Assembly (NCBI GenBank): GCA_900315565.1
Contig: OMZS01000026.1
Location: 1 to 64,000, forward strand
Length of the DNA stretch: 64,000 bases
Direction of reading: 5' to 3'
From: an uncultured Prevotellaceae bacterium
Lineage (GTDB): Bacteria; Bacteroidota; Bacteroidia; Bacteroidales; Bacteroidaceae
Shown: in pieces, positions 54,962 through 62,866 of the stretch
Numbering within the stretch: position 1 is the stretch's first letter
How the letters are laid out: the number at the start of each line of letters is the position of its first letter
Translations under genes and position numbers: made by a program
The notes under the pieces: generated by a model
Seen by the model: only the letters and a program-made list of their open reading frames with translations
What the model was told of the DNA's origin: nothing
The model's database searches: none

Positions 54962-55165
54962 ATGAAGAAATCCATCACCCCTCTCTGCCAATACTACTCG
55001 CGTGTACTGGAACGCCCCATCGACCTGCGGCAGACGCTGCTCTTGGTGCAGGCACAGGTGGCATTCGTATTGGCAGCTTTGCCGGCCGAATGTCCGCTGC
55101 TGTTGCGGGCAGCGTTCGCGCTATGGTTCGGCTGGAGCGTCAGAGTGTGCAAGCACAGCCTCTGA
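54962..55165 (+). CDS. Small conserved-looking membrane protein
   Basis: A 67-residue protein starting MKKSITPLCQYYSRVLERPI. It has a hydrophobic segment, LLVQAQVAFVLAALPAECPL, and a second one, LRAAFALWFGWSVRV. It resembles small Prevotella proteins with a YYSRVLERP motif that I cannot name. The same frame is open upstream through minisatellite B to 54746, so a longer form (139 residues) with an N-terminal heptapeptide repeat is possible. A perfect hairpin terminator (55183-55221) follows, which supports a real transcript. Confidence 0.5.
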   Translation: MKKSITPLCQYYSRVLERPIDLRQTLLLVQAQVAFVLAALPAECPLLLRAAFALWFGWSVRVCKHSL

Positions 55166-55182
55166 GCAAAAACAAACCGAAA

Positions 55183-55221
55183 GCGGGCCTGCAACCTTTG
55201 TTTATCAGGTTGCAGGCCCGC
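55183..55221. terminator. Strong hairpin terminator
   Basis: GCGGGCCTGCAACCT (55183-55197) pairs perfectly with AGGTTGCAGGCCCGC (55207-55221) around a 9-nt loop. It lies between the small membrane protein (plus) and the end of sufS (minus) and can serve both. Confidence 0.85.
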
Positions 55222-55275
55222 CTATAAAAATATAATAGTACACGCGTACATTATATTATAATGGCGCATACGATG

Positions 55276-56577
55276 TCAGAACATGGCTGCCACGCGTCGG
55301 ACAGCCGCTACCAGCGTGTCGATTTCCTCTTTCGTGTTGTAAAGGGCAAACGAGGCGCGCACGGTGCCGCTGATACCCAGCCGCTGCATCAAGGGCTGGG
55401 CGCAGTGATGGCCAGTACGCACGGCGATGCCAAGGCGGTCGAGCAGGGTGCCGATGTCCAGATGGTGGATGCTTTCCCCGCTGGGTGACGACACGTTGAA
55501 CGAGACGACGGCATCGTGGTTCCACATCTTCTCTTCGAGAGGCGAAGTGGGGAGGGGGCATCCGTAGATGTGTAGTCCGTCGATGGTTTGCAGCTGTTGC
55601 ATGCAGTAACGGGTGAGCTCGCGCTCATGGGCTTCGATGCTATCGAAGCCAACAGAACTGATATAGCCGATGGCGGTGGCCAGCCCGTGGGTAGCCACAT
55701 AGTCGGGCGTGCCGGCCTCGAACTTGAAGGGCAACCGCTCGAAGGTGGTGCGCTCCCAAGTGACTTTGTCGATCATTTCGCCGCCACCCTGATAGGGGGG
55801 AAGGCGGTCGAGCCACTCTTCCTTGCCATAAAGCACACCAATGCCCGTGGGACCATACATCTTGTGACCGCTGAAAGCATAGAAGTCGCAGTCCAGGGCC
55901 TGCACGTCGATGCGCGTGTGGGGCGCGCCTTGCGCGCCGTCTATCAAGACGGGAATGCCGCGCTCATGGGCCATGCGCACAAGTTCGGCCACGGGGTTCA
56001 CCGTGCCCAGCACGTTGCTCACATGGGTGATGCTTAGCAGCTTGGTTTTTTCTGTCAGGTAGGCTGCGACAGTGTCGCAGCAAAGGGAATCAGAGTCACA
56101 GCAAAGGGGGCCTGAGTCGCAGCAGAGCCTGCCGTCATCGGTGATGGGCAGGTGGCGAACCACAATGCCCCGCTGTTGCGCCTGCAGCTGCCAAGGCACA
56201 ATGTTGGAGTGGTGCTCCATGTCGCTGACGAGAATTTCGTCGCCCGGCTTCATCTGGCTCTGGCAGAACGAGCTGGCCACCAAGTTGATGGCCTCGGTGG
56301 TGCCGCGGGTGAAGACAATTTCCTCGGTCTTGCGGGCGTTGATGAAAGAGCGTACCGTTTCGCGGGCAGCCTCGTGCAGGTCGGTGGCGCGCTGCGAAAG
56401 GTAGTGAACGCCACGGTGAACATTGGCATTGGCGTTGAGATACTCCTCGCGCATGGCGTCGAGCACGCAGAGCGGTTTCTGCGTGGTGGCCGCATTGTCG
56501 AGATAGACCAGCGGACGGTCATATACCCGGCGCGAAAGAATGGGGAAATCGGCTCTTATTGCTTGCAGGTCGTACAT
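55276..56577 (-). CDS. sufS: SufS cysteine desulfurase with repeat insertion
   Basis: PLP enzyme that takes sulfur from cysteine for Fe-S cluster assembly by SufBCD. The substrate and cofactor region DNAATTQKP, the NVHRGVHYLSQRAT and MEHHSNIVPW blocks, the PLP lysine in AFSGHKMYGPTG, and the catalytic cysteine in RTGHHCAQPLM are all present. Length is 433 residues, about 25 more than usual. Part of the excess is a run of LCCDSGP-like heptapeptides (about residues 148-166) encoded by a 21-bp tandem repeat (56074-56136) in the loop after LPITDDGR. It is last in the SUF series, separated from sufD by two inserted-looking genes. Probably active since the insertion is in a loop. Confidence 0.9.
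   Translation of the reverse strand: MYDLQAIRADFPILSRRVYDRPLVYLDNAATTQKPLCVLDAMREEYLNANANVHRGVHYLSQRATDLHEAARETVRSFINARKTEEIVFTRGTTEAINLVASSFCQSQMKPGDEILVSDMEHHSNIVPWQLQAQQRGIVVRHLPITDDGRLCCDSGPLCCDSDSLCCDTVAAYLTEKTKLLSITHVSNVLGTVNPVAELVRMAHERGIPVLIDGAQGAPHTRIDVQALDCDFYAFSGHKMYGPTGIGVLYGKEEWLDRLPPYQGGGEMIDKVTWERTTFERLPFKFEAGTPDYVATHGLATAIGYISSVGFDSIEAHERELTRYCMQQLQTIDGLHIYGCPLPTSPLEEKMWNHDAVVSFNVSSPSGESIHHLDIGTLLDRLGIAVRTGHHCAQPLMQRLGISGTVRASFALYNTKEEIDTLVAAVRRVAAMF
56074..56136. repeat. 21-bp tandem repeat inside sufS, three units
   Basis: Units at 56074, 56095 and 56116 begin GTCGCAG or GTCACAG. On the coding strand they give LCCDSGP/LCCDSDS/LCCDT. A third 21-bp array within 1.7 kb of minisatellites A and B. 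Confidence 0.85.
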
Positions 56578-56592
56578 GGCATTGGCATGGGT

Positions 56593-57639
56593 CTATGGGG
56601 CAACATAGTTCATTCTCACTTTCTCGTAGCTCACGGTGCCGTCGGCTTTGACATGCACACGCAGCAGATAGTCGCCGGGGCCGGGGCTGTTGCGCTCGCT
56701 CATGGAATCGAGCGTGATGTGCTTCACACCTGCGTAGTCGCGCTCGTCCCACTTGTGCACATGGCCATAGAACACCGTATGAACATTCCATTTTTCGAAC
56801 TGCTTGAGCAGGAAGAAAGTCTCCTCGCGGGCAAACGTCGAGGCAAACTGCATGGACGACGGGCGGAACAGGTTGGTGTGGGTAAACACAAACGTGTGAC
56901 GCATCTTCAGGCCAAACTCCTCAAGTTCCTTGCCGAAAAGCGCGCCTTCTTCTATCAGCTCCACCTGCTTCTTGCCAAGGGTGCCGCTGGCTGTGTCGAG
57001 AAAGATGAAATGGTCCACAATGTTCTGTTCCTCTCCCACAGTAACGTAAACATCGTAGAACGACGAATGAAAGAGGTTCGACCAGAGTGCCCAGCCGTTG
57101 TGGGTAATATCGTGGTTGCCCACAACAGGATAGAATGGGAAAGGAATATCATTGACTGTGTATATACTATTATAGACTGTGTCCTCATAAATATAATTAG
57201 ACCTGTCCTCACGTTCCCATTCGTCATCATCTTCTCCCACATATATTTCCTTATAGTATTTCCTGGCATATCTCCACTTGTACTCGTCAATCAGAGTGCC
57301 CAGATTGATGTAATATTCTGCCTTCGTGTCGGCAATGTCGCCCAAGTGACAATACATCAAGTCGTCGTGGTCGAGTCCAATCTGCAGCATCTCTTGCATG
57401 CGCCCCAAGTCGGAGGTGACATGGCTGTCGGCGCCCACCAGGAAGGAGTATTCGCCAGAAGGGGCCAAGTGCTCCCTGAAATCGCCTTTATAAGTGGAAT
57501 AATAACTATGTGACATTTCCACACGGTCCTCAACGGCCGTACCCGAGACGAGCACACCTATGGGACTTACTTTCTCGCAGGAAATCAGACCTGCGACGGC
57601 CAGAATGGCCAACGCGTATGTTTTGATTCTTGTCTTCAT
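56593..57639 (-). CDS. Calcineurin-like metallophosphoesterase lipoprotein
   Basis: A 348-residue secreted phosphoesterase. The lipobox is LISCEKVS. The two-metal site motifs appear in order: GADSHVTSD, HLGDIADT, VVGNHDITHNG, FVFTHTN and FYGHVHKWDE. The start is ATG 57637-57639 (MKTRIKTYALAIL), 2 bases after the stop of the preceding outer-membrane protein, so the two are coupled. It stands between sufD and sufS, where Bacteroidales usually have no gene. The substrate is unknown. Confidence 0.82.
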   Translation of the reverse strand: MKTRIKTYALAILAVAGLISCEKVSPIGVLVSGTAVEDRVEMSHSYYSTYKGDFREHLAPSGEYSFLVGADSHVTSDLGRMQEMLQIGLDHDDLMYCHLGDIADTKAEYYINLGTLIDEYKWRYARKYYKEIYVGEDDDEWEREDRSNYIYEDTVYNSIYTVNDIPFPFYPVVGNHDITHNGWALWSNLFHSSFYDVYVTVGEEQNIVDHFIFLDTASGTLGKKQVELIEEGALFGKELEEFGLKMRHTFVFTHTNLFRPSSMQFASTFAREETFFLLKQFEKWNVHTVFYGHVHKWDERDYAGVKHITLDSMSERNSPGPGDYLLRVHVKADGTVSYEKVRMNYVAP

Positions 57640-57641
57640 GA

Positions 57642-58349
57642 TTACCAAACGTATTTGATTCCTAACCTTCCCGTTGTCTCGTATTTACTGGCCAACTGGC
57701 TGATACTGCCTGCCGGGCGCACGGTGAACTCGCCGAAAAGCATCATCTGCTCACGCAGTTTGGCGTAGAACTGCAAGCCCCAGTTGATGTTCCAGTTTTC
57801 GTAGTAGAACTCATCGTAATTGCGGAAGAAGAGTCCGATGTTCCACGGGTGCCAGCGGGGACGAATTGTCACGCCGGTACCGAAGGTCATGGTGAGCGGC
57901 TCGGAATAGCCGTCATCGTGGAATTGATAGTGAATGTACGATTCTCCCAGGCGCAGGTGGATATAGGGTGTTTCCCACACAACGGAGAGATTGTAGATTT
58001 TCTCGTTGGTCTGCCATCGGTTGTAGCGGTTGGCTATGGCACGACCCTCAAAATAGAAATCGGAGAAGCCCCAAGGCAACCGGTAGCCACCCTCTATCCC
58101 GATGGAATAGATCTGCTTGCCGAACTGCAGCTGGCCGTTGGAGCTCACATGCCAGCGGTCGGTGAGATGGCGCTTATAGGAGAGTTCCACTCCCACGAAA
58201 GCACCCGACACCACGTTGTAACCGCTTATCACGTAGCCAGTGCCTTCGTTTTTGTGCTCCCCGTCGTACTTGTGTACGCCGCAGAAAGATTGCGCATGTA
58301 AAGACATTGTTGTCAACAACATCATTACTGTGAATAAATAGTTTTTCAT
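57642..58349 (-). CDS. Putative outer-membrane beta-barrel protein
   Basis: A 235-residue exported protein (signal MKNYLFTVMMLLTTMSLHAQ). The mature part alternates aromatic strands typical of a small barrel (GAFVGVELSYKRHLTD, FSDFYFEGRAIANRY, WNIGLFFRNYDEFYYENW) and ends GRLGIKYVW, with an aromatic last residue as in outer-membrane proteins. It is coupled to the phosphoesterase by a 2-base gap. I do not recognise the family. The pair interrupts the SUF gene series. Confidence 0.6.
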   Translation of the reverse strand: MKNYLFTVMMLLTTMSLHAQSFCGVHKYDGEHKNEGTGYVISGYNVVSGAFVGVELSYKRHLTDRWHVSSNGQLQFGKQIYSIGIEGGYRLPWGFSDFYFEGRAIANRYNRWQTNEKIYNLSVVWETPYIHLRLGESYIHYQFHDDGYSEPLTMTFGTGVTIRPRWHPWNIGLFFRNYDEFYYENWNINWGLQFYAKLREQMMLFGEFTVRPAGSISQLASKYETTGRLGIKYVW

Positions 58350-58450
58350 TTACGTTAAGTTGATTTTTTCTAGGCCTTTATTACTCAATACTATTAAACC
58401 CCTACTCCACTCCTTTTTTGTTCTTCACCAGATTTTTGTCCGCTTACTTC

Positions 58451-59806
58451 TCATTTACACAGCTTACAGCCCTTGCATTTGCTTAGCTCGCCACGGAAAC
58501 GCTTTTCCACCAGATAGTGGAGCCGGTCGCGCAGAGGCTCGAGCTTCATCTGGTCGATGACTTCGTTGATGAAAGCGTTCTGCAAAAGCACCTTGGCCTC
58601 ATGTTCGCTGATGCCGCGCTGGCGCATGTAGAACATGGCCGCATCGTTGAGCTGACCAACGGTAGAGCCGTGGGCACACTTCACGTCGTCGGCATAGATT
58701 TCGAGCATGGGCTGGGTGAACATGCGGGCCTCGCTGGTGGCGCAGAGGTTTTGGTTGGTCATTTGCGACACGGTCTTCTGAGCGCCGTGTTCCACCAGCA
58801 TCTTTCCGGCAAAGGCCCCCGTGGCCTGCTCGTCGAGCACGTACTTGTAGAGCTCACGGCTGGTGCAGTGGGGCACGCGGTGAGTGACAAGCGTGTTGTT
58901 ATCTACATGCTGGTGTTTGTCGGCTATCACGCAACCGCTGCAATAGCACTCTGCCCCTTCGCCACTGAGCGAGAGGTCGAGCCGGTTGCGGGTGATGCCG
59001 TTGTGCAGGGTAATGACATTGTGGCATACACGGCTGTCGCGCTGCTGGTCGATATACACGTTGCTCACACGCACATTTTTATTGTGGGTTTCCTCCAGAC
59101 AGTAAAGGTCGAGCGAGGCATTGGCACCGGCATAAGCCTCAATGACCTGGGTGGTAAGGAAGTTGCGGTCGTCGGCAGTATGGTCGCAGAAGAGGATTTT
59201 CACTTCGGCCCCTTCTTCCACCACAATGAGCACCCTGCGGTTGACCATCATGTCGGTCACCGCGCGTTGGGCGTTTTGCGGCGGAGCTTTCAGGATGTTG
59301 ATGACCTGAATGGCGCGATCAACCTTCACTCCCCGGGGCACATACACCAGCAGTCCGTCTTGGGCCAGCATGGTGTTGAGCGCTGTCACCGCATCGTCGC
59401 TGGTATTTGCAAGGCGGGCGTAATAGTTGCTCACTATTTCGTTGTGCTCGCGCATCGACCCTACAACGACACCCTCGGGCAAATGACTCTTGGGCAGGGC
59501 TTGGTTATAGAAAGAGTCGTTCACCACAAAATAGAGCGAGGTGCTCAGGTTGGGAACGTCACAACGGAAAGCCTCGTAAGGGTCAACGGCTATTTCGTAG
59601 CGGTTGAGGTTCACACCGTAGTCGGGCTCGAAGAGTTTCTGCATGTCGGTGTATTTGTAACGCTCCACCTTTTTCGTGGGGAACCCCTGCGCCTTGAAAT
59701 CCTCGAAAGCCTGGTCGCGAACAGCATTCATCGGCTCAGTGGCGTGACCGAAAATCATCTGCCGCGCCTGCTCGTAGAGTTCTATATATTGTTGCTCACT
59801 ATTCAT
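58451..59806 (-). CDS. sufD: SufD Fe-S assembly scaffold subunit
   Basis: Partner of SufB and SufC in the SufBC2D scaffold. The right-handed beta-helix core is visible in EEGAEVKILFCDHTADDRNF, and the end in VKCAHGSTVGQLNDAAMFYM, QRGISEHEAKVLLQNAFINE and EVIDQMK. The C-terminus has FRGELSKCKGCKLCK, a short cysteine-rich tail. ATG 59804-59806 (MNSEQQYIELYEQAR) is chosen; the upstream extension overlaps a short repeat. It follows sufC by 65 bases. Length is 451 residues, normal. Confidence 0.92.
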   Translation of the reverse strand: MNSEQQYIELYEQARQMIFGHATEPMNAVRDQAFEDFKAQGFPTKKVERYKYTDMQKLFEPDYGVNLNRYEIAVDPYEAFRCDVPNLSTSLYFVVNDSFYNQALPKSHLPEGVVVGSMREHNEIVSNYYARLANTSDDAVTALNTMLAQDGLLVYVPRGVKVDRAIQVINILKAPPQNAQRAVTDMMVNRRVLIVVEEGAEVKILFCDHTADDRNFLTTQVIEAYAGANASLDLYCLEETHNKNVRVSNVYIDQQRDSRVCHNVITLHNGITRNRLDLSLSGEGAECYCSGCVIADKHQHVDNNTLVTHRVPHCTSRELYKYVLDEQATGAFAGKMLVEHGAQKTVSQMTNQNLCATSEARMFTQPMLEIYADDVKCAHGSTVGQLNDAAMFYMRQRGISEHEAKVLLQNAFINEVIDQMKLEPLRDRLHYLVEKRFRGELSKCKGCKLCK

Positions 59807-59833
59807 AACTGAGAACTGTAAACTTTCATTCGC

Positions 59834-59874
59834 CAATTGTCAATTATCAATTATCAATTGTCAATTAACAATTA
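59834..59874. repeat. CAATTATCAATTGT repeat between sufC and sufD
   Basis: Short AT-rich units of TCAATTAT/TCAATTGT are repeated about five times and overlap the sufC stop codon (59872-59874). They fill the sufC-sufD spacer. Confidence 0.7.
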
Positions 59875-60627
59875 CTCTTCGCCGATTTCTTCTTTTATCC
59901 AGTCGTAACCGTGCTCCTGAATCTGACGGGCCAGTTCGGGGCCGCCCGTTTTCACCATTCGTCCTTTGTAGAGCACATGCACATACTGAGGACGAATCAT
60001 TTCGAGCAGACGGTCGTAGTGGGTGATGACGATGCATGAGGTGTCGGGCCGTTGCAGTTTGTTCACACCTTCGGCCACAATGCGCATGGCATCGACATCG
60101 AGTCCCGAGTCGGTTTCGTCGAGAATGCTGAGCTTGGGTTCGAGCATGGCCATCTGGAAAATCTCGTTGCGCTTTTTCTCACCGCCACTGAAGCCTTCGT
60201 TCACCGAACGGTTGGCCAGCTTCGAGTCGAGCTCCACAATCTTTCGCTTCTCGCGCATCAGTTTCAGGAACTCTGCCGCATTCATCGGTTCCAGCCCTTG
60301 AAACTTTCGTTTCTCGTTGATGGCCGCACGCATAAAATTGGTCATCGATACGCCCGGAATCTCTACCGGATACTGAAACGAAAGAAACAGCCCTTCATGC
60401 GCACGCTCTTCGGGCTTCATGTCGAACAGGTTCTTGCCGTTGAAAAATGCCTCGCCCTCGGTGACCTCATACAACGGGTTGCCAACCAGCACAGCGCTCA
60501 GCGTGCTCTTGCCCGAGCCGTTAGGTCCCATAATGGCATGGGTCTCGCCATCGTTTATCACGAGGTTGATGCCCTTCAATATCTCTTTTTCGCCAATTTT
60601 GGCATGCAAATTTCTTACTTCTAACAC
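59872..60627 (-). CDS. sufC: SufC ATPase of Fe-S assembly
   Basis: ABC-type ATPase of the SUF scaffold. Walker A GPNGSGKST is at residues 34-42, the signature FSGGEKKRNE at 146-155 and Walker B LSILDETDSGLD at 167-178. FLSFQYPVEIPGV, the region contacting SufB/SufD, is present. 251 residues, normal. Upstream on its strand lies a 110-bp sufB copy (60691-60800) instead of sufB itself, which is 2.2 kb further away. Confidence 0.95.
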   Translation of the reverse strand: MLEVRNLHAKIGEKEILKGINLVINDGETHAIMGPNGSGKSTLSAVLVGNPLYEVTEGEAFFNGKNLFDMKPEERAHEGLFLSFQYPVEIPGVSMTNFMRAAINEKRKFQGLEPMNAAEFLKLMREKRKIVELDSKLANRSVNEGFSGGEKKRNEIFQMAMLEPKLSILDETDSGLDVDAMRIVAEGVNKLQRPDTSCIVITHYDRLLEMIRPQYVHVLYKGRMVKTGGPELARQIQEHGYDWIKEEIGEE

Positions 60628-60690
60628 CTTTATCTAAAGTTTATTTTCTTTTATCTTCAATCTTTATCATTTCTCTTTCATCTCCAGCAG

Positions 60691-60800
60691 CAGCGAGTCG
60701 CAGCTGGAGTAGTTGCGGGCGTTGTCGGCATTAGCCGTGGCGCGCACCAGTCAGCTGTAACTGTTCTGCGAGTGGCCGGCACTGATGCTTTTCGAGATGA
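60691..60800 (-). pseudogene. 110-bp fragment of sufB
   Basis: This stretch matches 63131-63240 inside intact sufB over 110 aligned bases without gaps, with 7 differences that I counted. Orientation is the same as sufB. It lies between sufC and the PAP2 gene and has no open frame of its own. It is a duplication scar: the true sufB lies on the far side of the PAP2 gene. Confidence 0.9.
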
Positions 60801-60819
60801 ATCTCATGCACAGCAATCG

Positions 60820-62658
60820 TTAGAATGAAATCGTAAACGAACCGCCCAGGATAAACGTATGGCGATTCTTCTTCATGTGTTGTGTCTCGTTAAACGACTC
60901 CAAGTCTCCGGGCTCGAGCAGGTTAATCATAGGGACAGATTCCTCGCCCATTGACAGGTCAATAGCTTCTAACACGAATGGTACGGGATTATAGGTCATG
61001 GTGTAGGTCTTCCTCGAAAAGTCGTAGTCGAGAAACAGCCTCCACGCGTAATTCTCTTTATAGGCATATGTGAGCGAGAGACCCGTACCAAACTTCATCG
61101 TATTGTTTCCTCCCAGGGTAAAGTAATCAAACTCCGCGTTATATTTGTCTGATTTAGGTGTCGCCTTGAAGAGCACATTGTCTTTCATTTCGTCCATCAA
61201 ATACTCAATGCTCAATTCGCGCTTGCATCCTGTGACGGTGGCATTGAGGTCAACCTCCTGCATGATGCTGCGCCCAACGAGCAGCTTCGAGCCAAGTGCA
61301 AATCGTTTGGAAAGCGGCAGGTTGAAGTAAACGCCCAAATCGGCCGAAAACTCTGTCAGATGGTCACTCTTAATGGTAAAGTAGGCATCTTCCATGAGGT
61401 ACATACCGTCACCGTCGATGAAGCGGCGGAATTCGGCGTCCGATTTGTAGTCATCGCCATAAAGGGACTCCACGAGATCGTTCCACGCATAGCTCTCAAT
61501 ACCATCCCATCCCTTGATAGGCGAGCTGTTCACACGCAGACGTCCACCTACGCCAACGTACTTATTGAAGAAATAGGCACCCTCGGCCCCCACGGCCGTG
61601 GAGGCACCGAACCTGAGATTAAGCACATTGTCGCCATCGAAATCAGTCAGTTCAAGTTTTTCCATGCTGAAGTCCAGATTGCTGGAACCGAAGCCAATGC
61701 CCATCGACACTGAGAAAAACGACGGGTTGTCGATGATGCTTTTATTGCCACTGATGTCACCGCGCAGCAGGCCGCGCCCTTTAAACAGCCAGTCGCTAAT
61801 GGCGTAGGCCAGTTCGCCCGACATGATGCCAATGCCCGCACCACTGAGCACATCGCTCACCCAGTGGCGGTTGTTCAGCACACGCATCACACCCGTGGCC
61901 GTAGCCACACCGTAGCCTGCCACCGAATACCACGGCGAGCGTGTCAATCCATACTCCTTGTGCAGGATGGTGGCTCCCACGAAGGCTGTTGCCGTGTGTC
62001 CGCTCGGCCACGAGTTGGCAGTAGAGCCGTCGGGGCGCATCTCCTTCGCCGTGTATTTGATGGAGTTCACAAAGCCCGCCATAATGCCATACGACAATGC
62101 GGTGGAGGCTAAGTAACGTCCCCAGTCGCTACGGCCTTCCACACCAGCAATCTTCAGGCCCGTGGTCATCACCGGTCCGAAGAACTGCGAGTAGTCGTCA
62201 ATACTTGTCTTGAAATCGGTAATCAGCGTGTGTTTGTTGTCTTTTGTGTTCTGCCTGAACGATTTTTTCTCGCTCTTGGCAATCATACCTGCAACAAACA
62301 GCGGCACACCCGCGAATGTCAGGTCATCCATCACCTTAAAAGGCTTTACCCCTTCGTTTGTGCGCATCCATGTCAGCTGGTATTTCTCGGTGGCCATGCT
62401 TTCAGCGGCATTCGTCGTCACCGAAGGAAGCATTCGTACTTCCAATTTGGGGTCTCTTGTAGTCAGAATACGTCCAAGAGGCTTTTTAGCGGCAGTCTCC
62501 CACTCCATGCTCGGCGCACTCAACTTCAGAGGCTCGCTAATCAAGGCACTGCGTACTTCGCCTGCTGTCCAGTCTGCACTTTCTTCAGTACCTGTTGTTT
62601 CTGCTTTCATCAGACTTGCAGTAACAATGGCAAAAACAAATATCAATAAACGTTTCAT
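60820..62658 (-). CDS. PAP2 phosphatase fused to an outer-membrane barrel
   Basis: A 612-residue secreted protein. The signal is MKRLLIFVFAIVTASLMKAE. Residues about 150-260 hold a PAP2 phosphatase with KYTAKEMRPDG, PSGHTATAFVGA and RVLNNRHWVSDVLSG, the three catalytic blocks. From about 300 on there are many barrel-like strands ending HTFILGGSFTISF. It may remove phosphate from lipid A or other isoprenoid/lipid phosphates; substrate inferred only. ATG 62656-62658 is chosen (the open frame runs further but into AT-rich spacer with a promoter). It lies between sufB and sufC, and a sufB fragment remains at its 3' side, so the gene was inserted into the SUF operon. Confidence 0.8.
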   Translation of the reverse strand: MKRLLIFVFAIVTASLMKAETTGTEESADWTAGEVRSALISEPLKLSAPSMEWETAAKKPLGRILTTRDPKLEVRMLPSVTTNAAESMATEKYQLTWMRTNEGVKPFKVMDDLTFAGVPLFVAGMIAKSEKKSFRQNTKDNKHTLITDFKTSIDDYSQFFGPVMTTGLKIAGVEGRSDWGRYLASTALSYGIMAGFVNSIKYTAKEMRPDGSTANSWPSGHTATAFVGATILHKEYGLTRSPWYSVAGYGVATATGVMRVLNNRHWVSDVLSGAGIGIMSGELAYAISDWLFKGRGLLRGDISGNKSIIDNPSFFSVSMGIGFGSSNLDFSMEKLELTDFDGDNVLNLRFGASTAVGAEGAYFFNKYVGVGGRLRVNSSPIKGWDGIESYAWNDLVESLYGDDYKSDAEFRRFIDGDGMYLMEDAYFTIKSDHLTEFSADLGVYFNLPLSKRFALGSKLLVGRSIMQEVDLNATVTGCKRELSIEYLMDEMKDNVLFKATPKSDKYNAEFDYFTLGGNNTMKFGTGLSLTYAYKENYAWRLFLDYDFSRKTYTMTYNPVPFVLEAIDLSMGEESVPMINLLEPGDLESFNETQHMKKNRHTFILGGSFTISF

Positions 62659-62696
62659 AATCAACAAAGTAATTTGTCTGTTTTCTTTAATCACTG

Positions 62697-62727
62697 CAAA
62701 GGTACAATTTAGTGAGTAAAAAACAAA
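62697..62727 (-). promoter_or_regulatory. Promoter of the PAP2 gene
   Basis: Minus strand TTTG (plus CAAA 62724-62727), 19-nt spacer, TACCTTTG (plus CAAAGGTA 62697-62704), 38 bases before the ATG. The inserted gene thus has its own promoter, which also may now drive sufC and sufD. Confidence 0.65.
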
Positions 62728-62866
62728 AAAGAAAGACCATTTTCTTTTTGTTTTTAGAGCGCAAGTACCTTTGGAAAAGCCAAACGTGCAATTGATTGAG
62801 CAGTGCAAGGCTTTACTCACGCAAAGAATGACACGAGTGAAATAACGCCGGAGATATATGAAAACC

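Noticed and set aside
56152-57513. 453-residue open frame opposite sufS and the phosphoesterase
   Set aside because: Spans two real genes on the other strand; no motif.
58517-59812. 431-residue open frame opposite sufD
   Set aside because: Fully antisense to clear sufD; no recognisable motif.
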